Part shown: piece by piece, positions 11,120-22,959 of the stretch
How positions within the stretch are numbered: the first letter of the stretch is position 1
How the letters are laid out: each line of letters starts with the position of its first letter
NCBI GenBank assembly: GCA_907164885.2
Contig: OU015490.1
Location: forward strand, 220,805,869-220,869,868
Source: Dolomedes plantarius
Taxonomy: Eukaryota; Arthropoda; Arachnida; Araneae; Dolomedidae
Direction: 5' to 3'
DNA length: 64,000 nucleotides
Position numbers and translations under genes: made by a program
Notes under the pieces: generated by a model
Database searches by the model: none
Seen by the model: only the letters and a program-made list of their open reading frames with translations
Told to the model about the DNA's origin: nothing

Positions 11120-12912
11120 AGTTTTTGCTAAGCCCCCTGGGTCAGAAAATGCTATACTACGTCAATTAGGTTCTGTTGTGTGAGCAAAAGGGAGGTAGCA
11201 GTATCCTGATCTTCTATAATCATGGTTATGATGAGACCTAAACAGTTTTCAATATAAGAAGGATTCGTAAGAGAAATAGAACAGGAACAGGTGGAAAAGA
11301 CCTTAGTAGAGTTCTCGAAGAGCTTATTTTTTGTATGGCCAATCCGAATACGAGCTAGGGCACAACATTAATTAATTATCTGGAGTAAACTCCAAAGAGG
11401 AGTATTCGGCACTGTATTTTATATTTAAAAATATTAACCAATAGGATTAGCAGGATACTTTTAAGGAAACTGCTTTCCCTGGTCCCCGCCCTTTAACGCA
11501 TAGAACTTTAATAGGCCAAACATATAGAAAATTTTAGTTCAAGAAAAGATAAAAACAAAATATAGGAAAGTTGAAAGAAGTATCTCTCTATTCTAAAAAA
11601 TGCAACTCCCGCTACCGCCGTTGTCAAAAGCTTGTTACGCCATCTCCTCCGAAAGCGCTGGGAGTATGGGGTCGAGAGTGATACCAATGGATGCGGAAAA
11701 ATGTGGGGACCAAAGTAAAACATGTCTCATCTTCGTCGGACTTTAAGTTTTTTTTTTATGTTTTGTGGGAAAATTAACTTCTTCATCTTCAGATTACGAT
11801 AACTAGCCAAAAAATTATTATAGAATTTTAATCTTTTTATAATCTAAGACTACAGACATTTCTCTTTCAAACTATAACTGATTTGTTTAAAAATATTTTA
11901 AAACAGACTAATATTTTCATCAAAAAATGAAACACTGTTTTCCAAGAAATTTCGTCCCATATGTGGATGTAATACCAATGCTCCTCGAGTTTTTATCTTA
12001 AAAAGAAAATATTTACATCATCTGGAAGCTGAAAGCTTTCTAACTCACATAAACCTTCTTTCAAGTCTCTATCTTAAAATTTCGATTTTTAATTGAATTT
12101 TAAATCTGATCATTCAACAGTGATGGAAAGCCCTTCGCATAAGGGTGACAACAGTAAATGGATGGAAGCAGTTACATTGCCCGAGTATCACCCCTATGTA
12201 TCTCGCTATTAGCTGTAACAGAGGAAAGATGTAAAAATAATTTAAAAGAAACTAAAATCAAATTCAATTTATATTATATTCCTTTTATAATACATTATAT
12301 TCAGTTTATATTATATTCAGTTTTTTCGAGGGTAGCGAGCCTAGGGACGAATCCCCTAGTAAAATGAAAAATAATGTTCGGTAGTTCAATAACTAAATTT
12401 TGGCAGTAATTCCTCGAAAGGAGTTACTCCCCTATTTGGAAGCTAAGTACAAGTCGAAATTAAAATTGATTATAAAGTTTAGTGATAGGCACCGGCGGGG
12501 AAAAAAAGGATTTTTGAAATCTTGTAGTGTTTTTTACACTAGCAAATCCAAGTGACTTTTTTTTTCAAGTTAAGATAATTGTTTTGTGAGAAAATGTATA
12601 GTTAAAGCATTTTTCAAATATACAACCTTTTGTTGTATTTTTTAATTAGCGTATATAAATTCTGACATTATGCACAGGGTAGTTGATCGATTTTCATGCT
12701 CCAAGAAAGTCCGTTGTAGCTGGGTCAATTGGACATTAATTAATAGTCAATTACATTTATTAAATTAAGTGGTTTAATAATTAAATATATCATTCATTGT
12801 ACACCTAACGTATCTGTAATGTTGAAGATACAAGTTTTAATATTTAACAATTTATACACTTGTTGGTTGGAAGTCCTATTTCAGGTGTCTCTTTCTAAAA
12901 CCATCTTATTGT
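11120..12912. other. AT-rich DNA, nothing recognised
   Basis: No credible open frame or repeat end. Small less AT-rich patches (11450-11720, 12330-12440) gave no recognisable product. Confidence 0.45.
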
Positions 12913-12916
12913 TTAA

Positions 12917-15483
12917 CCTTCCTACCCTTCGACCCATTTTTAAAATTTAATTCATGATAGCTCCCATGGATTTTAATTATGACAGTTTATTTTTTGAGTA
13001 TTCCTCATATATATCTTTAGTTTTCAGACTTGGAGAATTGTTTTTTTAACAAACAAAAAAAAGTGACATTTTACCTGAATGGGTCTAATCGACCCATTTT
13101 AGTAATATTCAGAGAAATGCATAAAAATAAATGTATTACTTTTGGATGGTCTGTATTTCGAATGATCATTATTAGATAGCGCTACGATACTCATATACAC
13201 AATTAACGTTCTACTTGTTTGACGTGTTTTGCCATTTTATTTTACAATACTGTGGCGCTTAGTAAGCGTGGTCTTACTGCAAAAGAGATCAGAAAGCTTT
13301 TGTAAGATCTCAGTGATCAATCTGATGAAGGAAGTGATTATTATTTGAATGAAACTGATGAATCTGATCACTTATCCATCGAAGAGAATAATGAGAAAGC
13401 GGACATTTCCTATACAGAACAAAAAACTGTGCGGTCATCATCTTCCTTCGTTAGTCATAACAAAACCGAATGGTGTAAATTCCCCCCATCTCCATGAAAA
13501 AAAAACGGTATGTACTAGCACATAATTCCAATTTATTATTATTTGATATTTATTTTATTTTATTTATTCTTATTTATTTTACTATATTTGAAAATTTCTG
13601 ACTTCTGTTCTGACTTTACAGACAACATAACATTATGAAATTAACCCCTGGTCCCACACGTTTTGCAATTCAGCGGATAACTGAACACCCCATGTCAGCA
13701 ATGAAGCTTTTCTTGGCAAATGACAGGATGAAATTAATTCTAGAAGGAACTAACCGAGAAATGAAGAGAGTGTGTTCAGAACAGAATAAAACCTACACAT
13801 TGATTTCTGCCGAGGAACTTATATAGGTAAAAAGCTTTTTTCACAAAAAATTATTTATAAATTGTAATAAAATGTAAATAATTGCATGATTTGAAATTCA
13901 TTTAATTATTTTTTTTCATTTTGAGTTATTTTCATTCATTTTTTTGACAGGTTTGCTAATTTTAGCTGGAGTCCAAGTCAGCAGGTGAATATCTGAAAGA
14001 GTTATAGATCTAACAATTAGGTGGGACATTTTTCGTGCAACTATGTCTGTGCAACGTTTTAAAACTATTAGACAGTTTCTTAGATTTGATGACAAAGAAA
14101 GTAGAGCAAATCGACGTCATGTAGATAAGCTAGCTGCAATAAGATCAATATTTGACATGTTTATTGTACAATTGCCAAAGAAATTCGTTCCTTACGAAAA
14201 TGTACCAATTGACGAACAGCTTGTGCCTTTTCGTTGTAAATGTTCATTTCGACAATATTTACCATCAAAGCCAAGACGGAAATGCGGAATTAAATTGTGG
14301 TTGATGTCTGATGTTAAAACAGCGTATGTTTGCACTGCTGAAACCTATACTGAAAAGATTTCTGATGATGAGAGAGACAAAAATCAAGGAAGAAATGCTG
14401 TATTGCGCCGAGCAAATACGATTGAGTGTACCGCACAACATATTACAGTTCATAATTTCTTCACAGATTATATCCTTGCTAAAGAATTATTGAAGAAAAA
14501 ATTAACTATCGCTGGAACCCTCAGAAAAAACATGTCATTTATTCTGTCTGAATTTCAATCATCGCGTGATAGAGAAACATATTCCTCATTATTTGGTTTC
14601 CAATCGGATATGACTCTTGTTTCACATGTGCCGAAAAGAAATAAATCGGAAATCCTCTTTTTAACTATGCACCATTAGGCCAAAGTTTCACACGAGAAAG
14701 AAAAGAAACCAGAAATAATTTTATGTTATAATGAAAATAAAGGTGGAGTAGATACTACTGATAAATTAGCTGCCACGTATACCTGCAAAAGGGGAACTAG
14801 GAGATGGCCTGTGTGTTTTTCTACAATATAATTGACCTTGCTGCAATAAATGCATTTGTTGTTTTTATGCATCTAAATACTTCTTACAATCAAAACAAGT
14901 TATACAAAAGGTTCCTTTTTCTTAAGAAGCTTGATAATCAGCTGACCGAACCTTACAGAAATGTTAGGATGAAAAAATATTCCAGTTACAATAAATAAGA
15001 ATTTGGCAATTGCAGCAGGTGAAAAACCAGAATATAGCAGTACACGGAAACGAAGAAGATGCAAAGAATGCGGTCCGAAGAGACATCTAAAAACGCAAAC
15101 GAGGTGTGCTTCATGCTTAAGTTTTCTTTGCCAAGAGCATGTAAATGTGTACTGTAAATCTTGTTTGCCTTAAAAAAATTTATCAAGAAAAATGCAAGTG
15201 AAACATAATATATTTGTAAAATTTCTATTATTTCCCCAGTTTTTAAACCCTTAACAACGCTCATACAAACAAGAGGTTGAAACGGACGGAAGCAGGATGC
15301 ACCGCAAAAATGAAGTGGGGATTATAAAAGATATAAAATGTGTTGTTTCTATTAATAAACACAAAATATATAAAATAAAGCTGTATAAAAATATTTGTTA
15401 TGACCTAGAATAAATATAAACCAAACTGGGTCAAATCTACCGATACAGGCAAAACGTAACTTTTTTTCGACAGGGTAGGGAGG
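12917..15483 (+). mobile_element. piggyBac-type transposon, decayed
   Basis: The left end CCTTCCTACCCTTCGACCC follows TTAA (12913-12916). The right end, reverse-complemented, is CCTCCCTACCCTGTCGA and is followed by TTAA (15484-15487). TTAA targets and the piggyBac protein inside define the superfamily. Just inside both ends the motif TGGGTC(T/A)AAT or its relative recurs. Length is 2567 bp. The gene is broken, so the element is presumed immobile unless helped in trans. Confidence 0.9.
13252..15173 (+). pseudogene. piggyBac transposase, broken
   Basis: Order: a degenerate start (GTG where ATG is expected) with ALSKRGLTAKEIRKLL; an acidic region (DQSDEGSDYYLNETDESDH); TPGPTRF at 13635; the main core at 14043-14678 with RQFLRFDDK, first catalytic site PIDEQLVPFR and VHNFFTDY; third site GGVDTTDKLAATY near 14730; and a Cys-rich tail ending near 15173 (CKECGPKRH, CASC, CKSC). 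The second catalytic Asp expected in DNFFTSY is His here. Stops at 13301-13303, 13824 and 14676 plus several frameshifts kill it. Two gaps look like GT-AG introns: ~13511-13620 (GTATGT to TTACAG) and ~13827-13951 (GTAAAA to GACAG). Confidence 0.85.
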
Positions 15484-15487
15484 TTAA

Positions 15488-16430
15488 ATGCATATTTATA
15501 AACTTATTAAGGTGTGTCAACACACAATAGCACCAGAGATCCTATCATACATCATTATACAAACGCAGGGAAATGGAAGAAATTACAGCAAAAATCTCTT
15601 TCCAAACCAGTCTCATTTATGATTAAATCATGGAGGAAATACCCTAATACAAAACATTCTTTATGAACAACGGTGTAGTTTATTTTAAAATACTCTTCAA
15701 AATGTTTAGTATTATATGATATATATCGCCATTTAATCGGAATCGTTGAACATCCTACCGCCATTGTATATTATATGCAAAACTTTAAAGAGCCACTAAA
15801 TCATTGTAACGAGCGGTCATGAAAGCTAAACAAAGATGTCCCTAACTTCTGTATACATTCCAAACAGTTGAATACTTCTCATTTCTAAAGCTTCAAGTAG
15901 CGACTAAAATGTAATGTACAATTGCAGTTAAGTGTTGTCATAAATTAATAGAGAATCATTAATATATTAATTAATTTCTTAATAAAGCATCTAGGTTACT
16001 ATGTGTTTAAGTAGAGTATTATAAAATTAATAAAATTTATATCAAAAATTCTACACTAACATAATAATCACTAGGATTTTAACAGAATATCCGAGTTAGA
16101 TTCCTTTGTACGTTTTATCAAATAATAAATAAAATTTTATTCCTCTCCTTCATCAATGGCTAATATAGAATTTAATATATTCATGGAAAATAGTCAGTTT
16201 GATTTGTAAATCATAACACTAAATACATATTGCAGAATAAGTTGTTAGTTCATAACCGATTAAGAAAAATGTATAATTTGAAATTTTTCATATTGAAAGA
16301 AAAATTGGTAAATTGATTCGTAATTTACTGAGAATAAAGTACTTATTTTTTCTTTTTTCAAAATAAATAACATGGCATGTCTGTGCATTCATGACATCGT
16401 CGTCTTTGCTGAGACGAAATTAGTTTCGTA
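15488..16430. other. AT-rich DNA, nothing recognised
   Basis: No domain-bearing frame and no clear repeat ends. Confidence 0.45.
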
Positions 16431-16433
16431 TAT

Positions 16434-16601
16434 TAAAATATAAAATATTTTCTCTTATTTTTTCTTTTCCGTTCTAGTTACGCTGTTCGTACACGTTACA
16501 TTTGTTATAGCCTCCCACTGGCCTTAGTGTATAATGTCTTCGCCTTCCACGCCGTGGGCTTTGGTTCGATTTAGTAGTGAAGAGTTTTTGTTATCAGGGG
16601 T
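16434..16601 (+). repeat. Tandem duplicate of the head of a family-2 SINE
   Basis: This 168-bp unit repeats directly at 16602-16769, from AAAATATAAAATATTTTCTC through GTTTTTGTTATCAGGGGT, with few differences. It carries a tRNA-like head (CACGCCGTGGGCTTTGGTTC). Confidence 0.8.
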
Positions 16602-16866
16602 AAAATATAAAATATTTTCTCTTATTTTTTCTTTTTCGTTCTAGTTACGCTGTTTGTACACGTTACATTTGCTTAAGCCTCCCACTTGCCTTAGTGTATA
16701 AGGTCTTCCTTCCACGCCGTGGGCTTTGGTTCGATTTAGGAGTGAAGAGTTTTTGTTATCAGGGGTAAAGAGAGTCTTCCGCCTGAAATAGGAACCAAGT
16801 CTAGAATGGGATGATGGGAAAATACCACTGTCCACCACCGGAGTCATCATATGTGTAACAATAAAT
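16602..16866 (+). mobile_element. tRNA-derived SINE, family 2, plus-strand copy
   Basis: The tRNA-like part has CCTTAGTGTATAAGG as A-box-like region and GGTTCGATTTAG as B-box. The body AGTCTTCCGCCTGAAATAGG continues to a 3' end CACCACCGGAGTCATCAT. The same body occurs reversed at 42705-42887 and, more degraded, at 18100-18290. The anticodon-like loop in the best copy suggests a tRNA-Val ancestor, which is tentative. Confidence 0.7.
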
Positions 16867-16869
16867 TGT

Positions 16870-17740
16870 GTCTGTGTATTTCATTCTGTATAATGTCTTG
16901 TCTGTTTTCATATGTACTCCGCACTGGGAACTTTATCTTTTGAGGCACCAGAAGCATAAACGACATCAACAACATTTGGTGCAATATGAGGAAACTGAGC
17001 AAAGACAGACAATCAGCAATATTCCTAGTGGAAACATTGACTACCTTAGCATGATTTTTTTTAAGGAAGAGTAACTCGTCCGCCTTTCGAGTATACGGCA
17101 TCTCTCCAAAACATCGGACATCAGTCATAAAACTGGTCCGCCACAATTCCACAATTCCTCACTGGTCCGCAAAATTCCTCAATATCTGTGGGCGTCTTTT
17201 TCAGAAATCGCAGTGCTCAAGAGCCTGAAACTCAAAATATAACCTTTGTCAGAATAGTTCTAGGACTGAGTCTATAAAAAGAATAATTTATTCAATTTAG
17301 CAACTAATGGTCGTAGGTTTTGTGAAATTAGTCTCCTCGGCTCACTATGTAAATCTGCCACCGTTTCTGGATGTCCTGGAAGCAAGTAGAGAAAGCTTCT
17401 CAGCACATCTGCCACAATAGTTTGGATTGCTACAATATGTTCCTGACGCTGTCCCTTCACACGTCGATAGGTCTGGTGAATATGGGGGTTGTGGTAGAAC
17501 AGAGCTGCACTAGGTGTTTTCTCTAGCTTAATGCAGAAATTAATGTTAACTATCTGCATAGAATCCGTGCCCCCCACGTGTCACTGGTGTAACTTCCAAT
17601 TACATGCTGCAACAAACCAACCTGTGGGTTGCTAAGCACAACCCTGCTACTTAGTAAGTTTACATGGAAACACTTCCAAGCCATGCCTATTGATAAAATG
17701 CATTAGGTGACTGCATAACACCCATTTTCTTTGTTTCAGT
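16870..17740. other. Mixed intergenic DNA with a possible mariner fragment
   Basis: Apart from the short fragment at 17470-17577, no frame gives a recognisable product. The stretch is less AT-rich than average, so unidentified old repeats are likely. Confidence 0.4.
17470..17577 (-). pseudogene. Possible N-terminal fragment of a mariner/SETMAR-type helix-turn-helix protein
   Basis: The minus-strand frame starts MGGTDSMQIVNINFCIKLEK and continues TPS, resembling the VNI.FC.KLGKT opening of mariner-type helix-turn-helix domains. After about 25 residues the similarity stops. Very short; could be chance. Confidence 0.25.
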
Positions 17741-18099
17741 ATGACAGGAAAAGAATTAAAAAATAAGTCCTCGAATTCCTCTGACAGTAGTTATGGAAAA
17801 AACCGTCCGACTCAAAGCACTGGCGGTTTAAGAGATAGTAAAATTATCAAACTATTTTCTCACTTCCAATTTATTAATTTAATAGTTCCTCCTACACTTC
17901 TAATCACTGGTCCATACCGAAATTCCTTTCAGCACTTAAGTACGTTTATTGGTCCGTATCTAATCATTTCTCCACTTACACTCTGCTGTTGTTTATCGGA
18001 ATAGGAAGATGGTTCCCGGTCTGAAGTACGCATGAAGACAGCAAAAAGACAACATACAGAAAGGAAAACACAGACAATGAGATAATTTATTAATTTACA

Positions 18100-18290
18100 C
18101 AGATGATGACCCCGGCAATGGAAAGTGGAATTTTCGCATCTTCCCTTTCGAGTCTGTGTTCACGTGGAAAACTGACTTTACCCCTGATGACAACCAAGCC
18201 TTACTTCGGAATCGAACAGAAGCATCCGGCGGAGACGATGAAGACGTTATCCACTATGCCAATGGCTGGCTCGCTTACAATCTAAAATAA
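18100..18290 (-). mobile_element. tRNA-derived SINE, family 2, degraded reverse copy
   Basis: Read on the minus strand it starts GCGAGCCAGCCATTGGCATA, has a B-box-like TGTTCGATTCCGAAG and ends GCCGGGGTCATCATC, matching the head, B-box and 3' end of the copies at 16602 and 42705. Confidence 0.65.
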
Positions 18291-19280
18291 TGTTCCAAAA
18301 TGTCTGATAAAATAAGAAACTTAAAAACTTATAAAATCAGAACTTTTACACCATTGGTTAGTTTTCCTTTTTGTTTCACTATTCGTGTGTAGGTGTATCT
18401 GCATCTCCCTTGTACATATCGTTTATAAATTTTCTTGAAAGTGTTTCCATATACTTTCTATCAGAGGGCAAATATATAGTTTTTTGTTATTAACGCACCT
18501 AAACTGTATTTGTACACCTTTAACAATTGCAATTTATTATCTCGCTTTAAAAACTGGAAGCTCCTTAAGGCAACGTAGGAGATGAAATCGTAAGTTATAA
18601 CTTCCTTGAGAATTTTTAAATAAATATACTGAATTTTTCACTGATCACCCTTTAGCACATGAATATTATTAAATAAGGTTGTTTGCACACGAAAACAAAT
18701 GTTTATTTAAACAGTCATTAAAAAAAAATTCAGTTTCTATGTTGTTCTTTTTAATTGGGTATTAAATTATTGATTTTTATCTATACAAAAATATAATCTG
18801 GTTTCGAAAAATTAAATTCAAACAAAAAGATTTTTGAAAGCATCGCGAATTGCTTTAGGATATTTGCTGTGAAATGTAGAACATATGAATCTAATATATG
18901 CATTTGCTGTGATTTAAAAACAAAATTCTGGAATTTATATTGTGTAAAGTAAAGTTATGTTTGTACTAAGTATTTAATGAATTAATGTTTTGTATCTGAA
19001 TCTAGAAAGTAAATTAAAAGGTATTGTTCCGTTTTCTGGGTTCGATGGGATTGAATAAAAATCTCTTCAGAAAGTGCTCCCAAAATAAAATTTATTATTC
19101 TGTAAATTCTTCAGGCGCATACACAAATTCAACAGAAAACAAGCAACAACTGTCTTCTATACAACAGAAAACTCTAAAAATACGAGTCAGGATAACAGAG
19201 TCTTCAATACAATACTCGCATAGCGTACTTTCAATACATTCAATTATCTGAAGAAAGGAATACTGTCTTCAAATGCCTAT
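18291..19280. other. AT-rich DNA, nothing recognised
   Basis: No supported gene or repeat end. Confidence 0.45.
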
Positions 19281-19289
19281 ATCAGGTAT

Positions 19290-19620
19290 ATTTATATACT
19301 TCCAAAGCGCCCCCTATCGACCGGATAGCTAGAAATTTCCAGTGGCTTCTAGAAATGTCTAGAAGGTTGGCGACCATTTGGCGAAATATCGCCAAATTTG
19401 GTATAAGTAACTAAATCCATCGCCAAAATAAGTAATAATCCATCCAAAATAAGTAACTAAATCCATCGCCAATTTGGCGATAACTTTCAGATTTGGCAAG
19501 TTACCACAAACTCGTAAAATTCGTAACAGCATTATTGTAGCTGGTATTGTAGATATTCTAGGTGTGGGTCCTGTGCTTGGTGGGAGTGCTATTCGGCGAC
19601 AGTCCAACCTGTTTCCGAAT
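19290..19620. repeat. Less AT-rich segment with local duplication
   Basis: AAGTAACTAAATCCATCGCC occurs twice, near 19405 and 19455, and related TTTGGCGA motifs recur. Composition differs from its surroundings, suggesting an unidentified inserted repeat. No protein recognised. Confidence 0.4.
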
Positions 19621-20523
19621 ATCCTAGTGCGGCATGCTTAACATGTTAAGCTTACAAAATTGTGTAAGGAAAATTTCTCAAACCTTAACACAAGTATTTT
19701 TGCGTGGTCAAATTAAGTGCTACCATACTTTCATATTTGTGAGTGCTACGCTACCCTAGTGAGAATACATATCGCTAACCATGTTAGTATATATAGTGAT
19801 ATACTGATAAGGTGCCAGTATCCAAATGTTTGCTAGAAGATATTATTCCATTAATAAGTCCATAATCTTCAGTAAATGTGCATGAAACATTGAGAAAACT
19901 ATCATATTGTAACATAAAATAAGGATTTATTAATAAAATGCGAGAAATTCAATCGTATATGTTCGCTGACACAATTCTTTGAATTTAAAAAAAATCTCGT
20001 TAGAAATATGAACATCGGACTTTGCATTTTAAGAAATAGCTTAAAAAACAAGTATCATAATAAACTACTTATTGATTCACCAATATTAGACATTTGAATT
20101 TTCATGGACTTTGAAAAGAAAGGTGTTAAAAATACATCGTAATTGCTTTATAACTGGATTTCATTTCACATGTGACATTTCCTAGTACATAATATACCTT
20201 TTAAACAACAAGAAAGATTATGATCATGAAAAAAATTGGTTCTTTAACTATAACTACTATAGTTAATGATAGAGAAATTTATATTACTTTAATCCAAATG
20301 TTTACTTATAAAAATTCAACAAACATTTATACAAAACACAATATCTAGTATATTCATATGGGATTTAATATGCAAAAATCTGAAAGAAAATATATTAATA
20401 TATGATTTAAAATTTTCAATTTAGAGATGTTTTGTTTTTCTCGCAAGTTCCTCTCAACTTATTTTTTAAATTACTCAGACTATTGATTATGGCATTTTTA
20501 AATATGTGTAAATATTTTTTTAT

Positions 20524-20526
<3 letters not shown>
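19621..20526. other. AT-rich DNA, nothing recognised
   Basis: No supported gene or repeat end. Confidence 0.45.

Positions 20527-20620
<94 letters not shown>
20527..20620. repeat. (TA)n microsatellite
   Basis: About 94 bp of uninterrupted AT dinucleotides. Confidence 0.95.
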
Positions 20621-20621
<1 letters not shown>

Positions 20622-20816
20622 CAAAATTAGAGGTTAGAATCCGTTTAACGCCAGAGAATTATTAGTGCATGTATTTTATATACAACTATGATTAGCAAGA
20701 TGTGATAACTCACAATTAGTTTATCGTTTGAGATCTCTTCGGAAGTCAATGAATGAATTTACTTCTTCCAATAAGATAGCGACCTTTGCTTAACACTCAT
20801 TGGGACGTTGAAAATA

Positions 20817-22116
20817 CAGATCGTCATTTGCACTTTATGGAAATTGATAGAGAAATCGATTTTGATACTTAAGTTTTATGTATAAATGCCGTATTTTTTG
20901 CGGTAATTTACTTCTATGTGATAGCAATGGTTCTTGAAAATAACTCGAACTTGAATTTTCCATGAAAGTAAATTTTTGCTTAGTACTGTTATGTCACTTT
21001 TACCTCATTCCTCTTAGAACATTTTCCAAAGTCCGTTTAGTGTTCTTAGAAGCCGTTTTCCTAAGGCTCGTAGTAAAAAAACGAAATCGCAAAATTCCAT
21101 TGGAGAAGTGTCAGGTAATTTTACATGTTTTTCATTAAATAGGACACATTTTATTCCTGCTTCTGATTCTTTCTTTGCTAAATAAGCGGTAGTTGATTTA
21201 GACATGTGACTAGAGGCATTTTCCATATGAAGCTCAAATTTATCAATGTCCTTTCCATATAAGGCTAGTATTTCTTCTACAAAACACGGTTCTAAAATGT
21301 TCTACTGATAGTAGAGTGAATTAATTTTGGCTTTACTTGAGACTTTTTTTATTTTTAATTTGCCGTTGTAATAAAATCCTGCTACTATCACGAACTCCTT
21401 TCTGTACACTTACGTAGCCATTTCGTACGGTCTTCCCCATCAGTTGAGCAATAGAAAATTGGTCTTTTTTACTACAGTCACTTAACACCCATGCCCTATC
21501 GAGTGTTACCATACATTTTCATTTTTCAGCAGCTAGGTGTTTTTCATAAAATTTTCTACAATTTGTTTTCCTTTCAGGAATAGGCTTTGGGAAAAGCAGA
21601 TGAACTTTAGGTTTTAATATCTTTTTAACTTCAAATCTTTATGAATGATTTTACTTACAATGCCAGAAGACATTCCTAGTTCCGATGCAATGGATCTTTG
21701 AGTTGGCGCATTTTTTTTTAGGATCAGAGACTTCACTTTCTTGATATTTACCTGCGTTCGAACAGTCTTAGGATGAGGTTTCGCGGTCATGTTTTCATTT
21801 TTACTTTCAGTTAGAAGTTTTCCCTTTCAAATTTAATATATTATAAATATCTATTTTTGAAATGCCATAACTGCAATTTTTACGCCTCTTTATAATTTGT
21901 TGATACGAATATTTCTCCTCGGAAAGTGCAGTTACGGAACCTTCGAGCCGTCTATCAATTTTAGGAGCAATTTTGAAAATAAATCTGTTATTTTACATCC
22001 CAATCAAAGTAAAAAAAATAGAAGACGATTATTCTGAAGTTGCCAAAATTTTATCTTAAAATGCAAACGCTAAAAACAAATTACAAAATCGTTTCCATAA
22101 AGTGCGAATGACTCTG
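20817..22116 (-). mobile_element. Mariner-like element, copy A
   Basis: Ends read CAGATCGTCATTTGCACTTT and, reverse-complemented from the right, CAGAGTCATTCGCACTTTAT; both continue into TATGGAAA. TA flanks both sides (20815-20816, 22117-22118). The same terminal sequences bound copies B (37002-41662) and E (62804-63532), so this is a dispersed family about 1300 bp long when full length. It contains a decayed transposase gene on the minus strand. Confidence 0.9.
20905..21790 (-). pseudogene. Mariner/IS630-type transposase, broken
   Basis: The gene opens at 21790 with MTAKPHPKTVRTQVNIKKVK and a helix-turn-helix (PTQRSIASELGMSSGIVSKI). A stop follows KLKRY, and later frames hold VTLDRAWVLSDCSKKD (first catalytic site), GFYYNGKLKIKKVSSKAKIN, HMENASSHMSKSTTAYLAKK (second site, with Glu where a DDE enzyme needs Asp) and LPDTSPMEFCDFVFLLRALG (third site). 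Several stops and frameshifts divide these blocks. Order and spacing fit a full-length mariner-type transposase. Confidence 0.85.
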
Positions 22117-22955
22117 TATTTTGTAGCATTCGAATATTTTCGAATATTATCATCACTTTATTCAGGGTTATTCTTAATCAAAGTCTGTAAAAAATATACC
22201 TTTGAAAGAGAATCGAAAATTAACTTTACATAAATAATCACCAATCCGGATTTCTAGGTGCTACAAAGATTATTTGAATATTTGGAAAGAGGGAACTCCT
22301 AATATTTGACATTTGAACTCGTAAAACATTTTAGTTCCTAAAAATTATTGCTTAAAAACTATTTGTTATAAGATGTGAAATTGTAATTTAAAAAAATCAC
22401 ACTGAAAACTTTATTTTTAGTTTTAGTTGCATAAATCAATTTATGTACCTTTATAAAGATAAGGATAATTTTCTCATTATTGTAACCTATTGATAATTGT
22501 TCATATACAAAAAATGCAACTCCTAAATATGTACCCTTTTTATAGGTTTTAATAGCATCTACAAATACAGATCATCGCATTATTTTATCTTCCCAATAGC
22601 AGATGGCAAATATATATAAGCAGGGTGTCCCAAATACATCTACTATCTTGTAACGGAGGACGATACAAAATAATCCATTACAGAAAGGAACTGGCGGCGC
22701 GAAAAACTAATTTCGACATGGGCTCGGAAAATCAGAATCCTTTACTGACACATTTTCTATTAGGAAAGATACAGAGTGTTTTGACGTAATTAATGGCGTC
22801 TTTCATCATACAGACCTACCATGTATCAAGGGTGACAGGAGATTTGTCTTCACCAAAGCATTTTTCTTGGAGATCTCTACTTTATGCAGTTTTAATGTGA
22901 AGATATTTATAAACATTTTTTCTTTTCAGAAGTAATCTTAAATGCCAAGTCTTCC
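22117..22955. other. AT-rich DNA, nothing recognised
   Basis: A small less AT-rich patch near 22620-22830 has no recognisable product. Confidence 0.45.
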
Positions 22956-22959
22956 TGTT

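Noticed and set aside
17741..18004. Possible exon: frame of 87 codons after a TTTCAG
   Set aside because: A lone acceptor-like site and no recognisable domain, downstream donor or partner exon.
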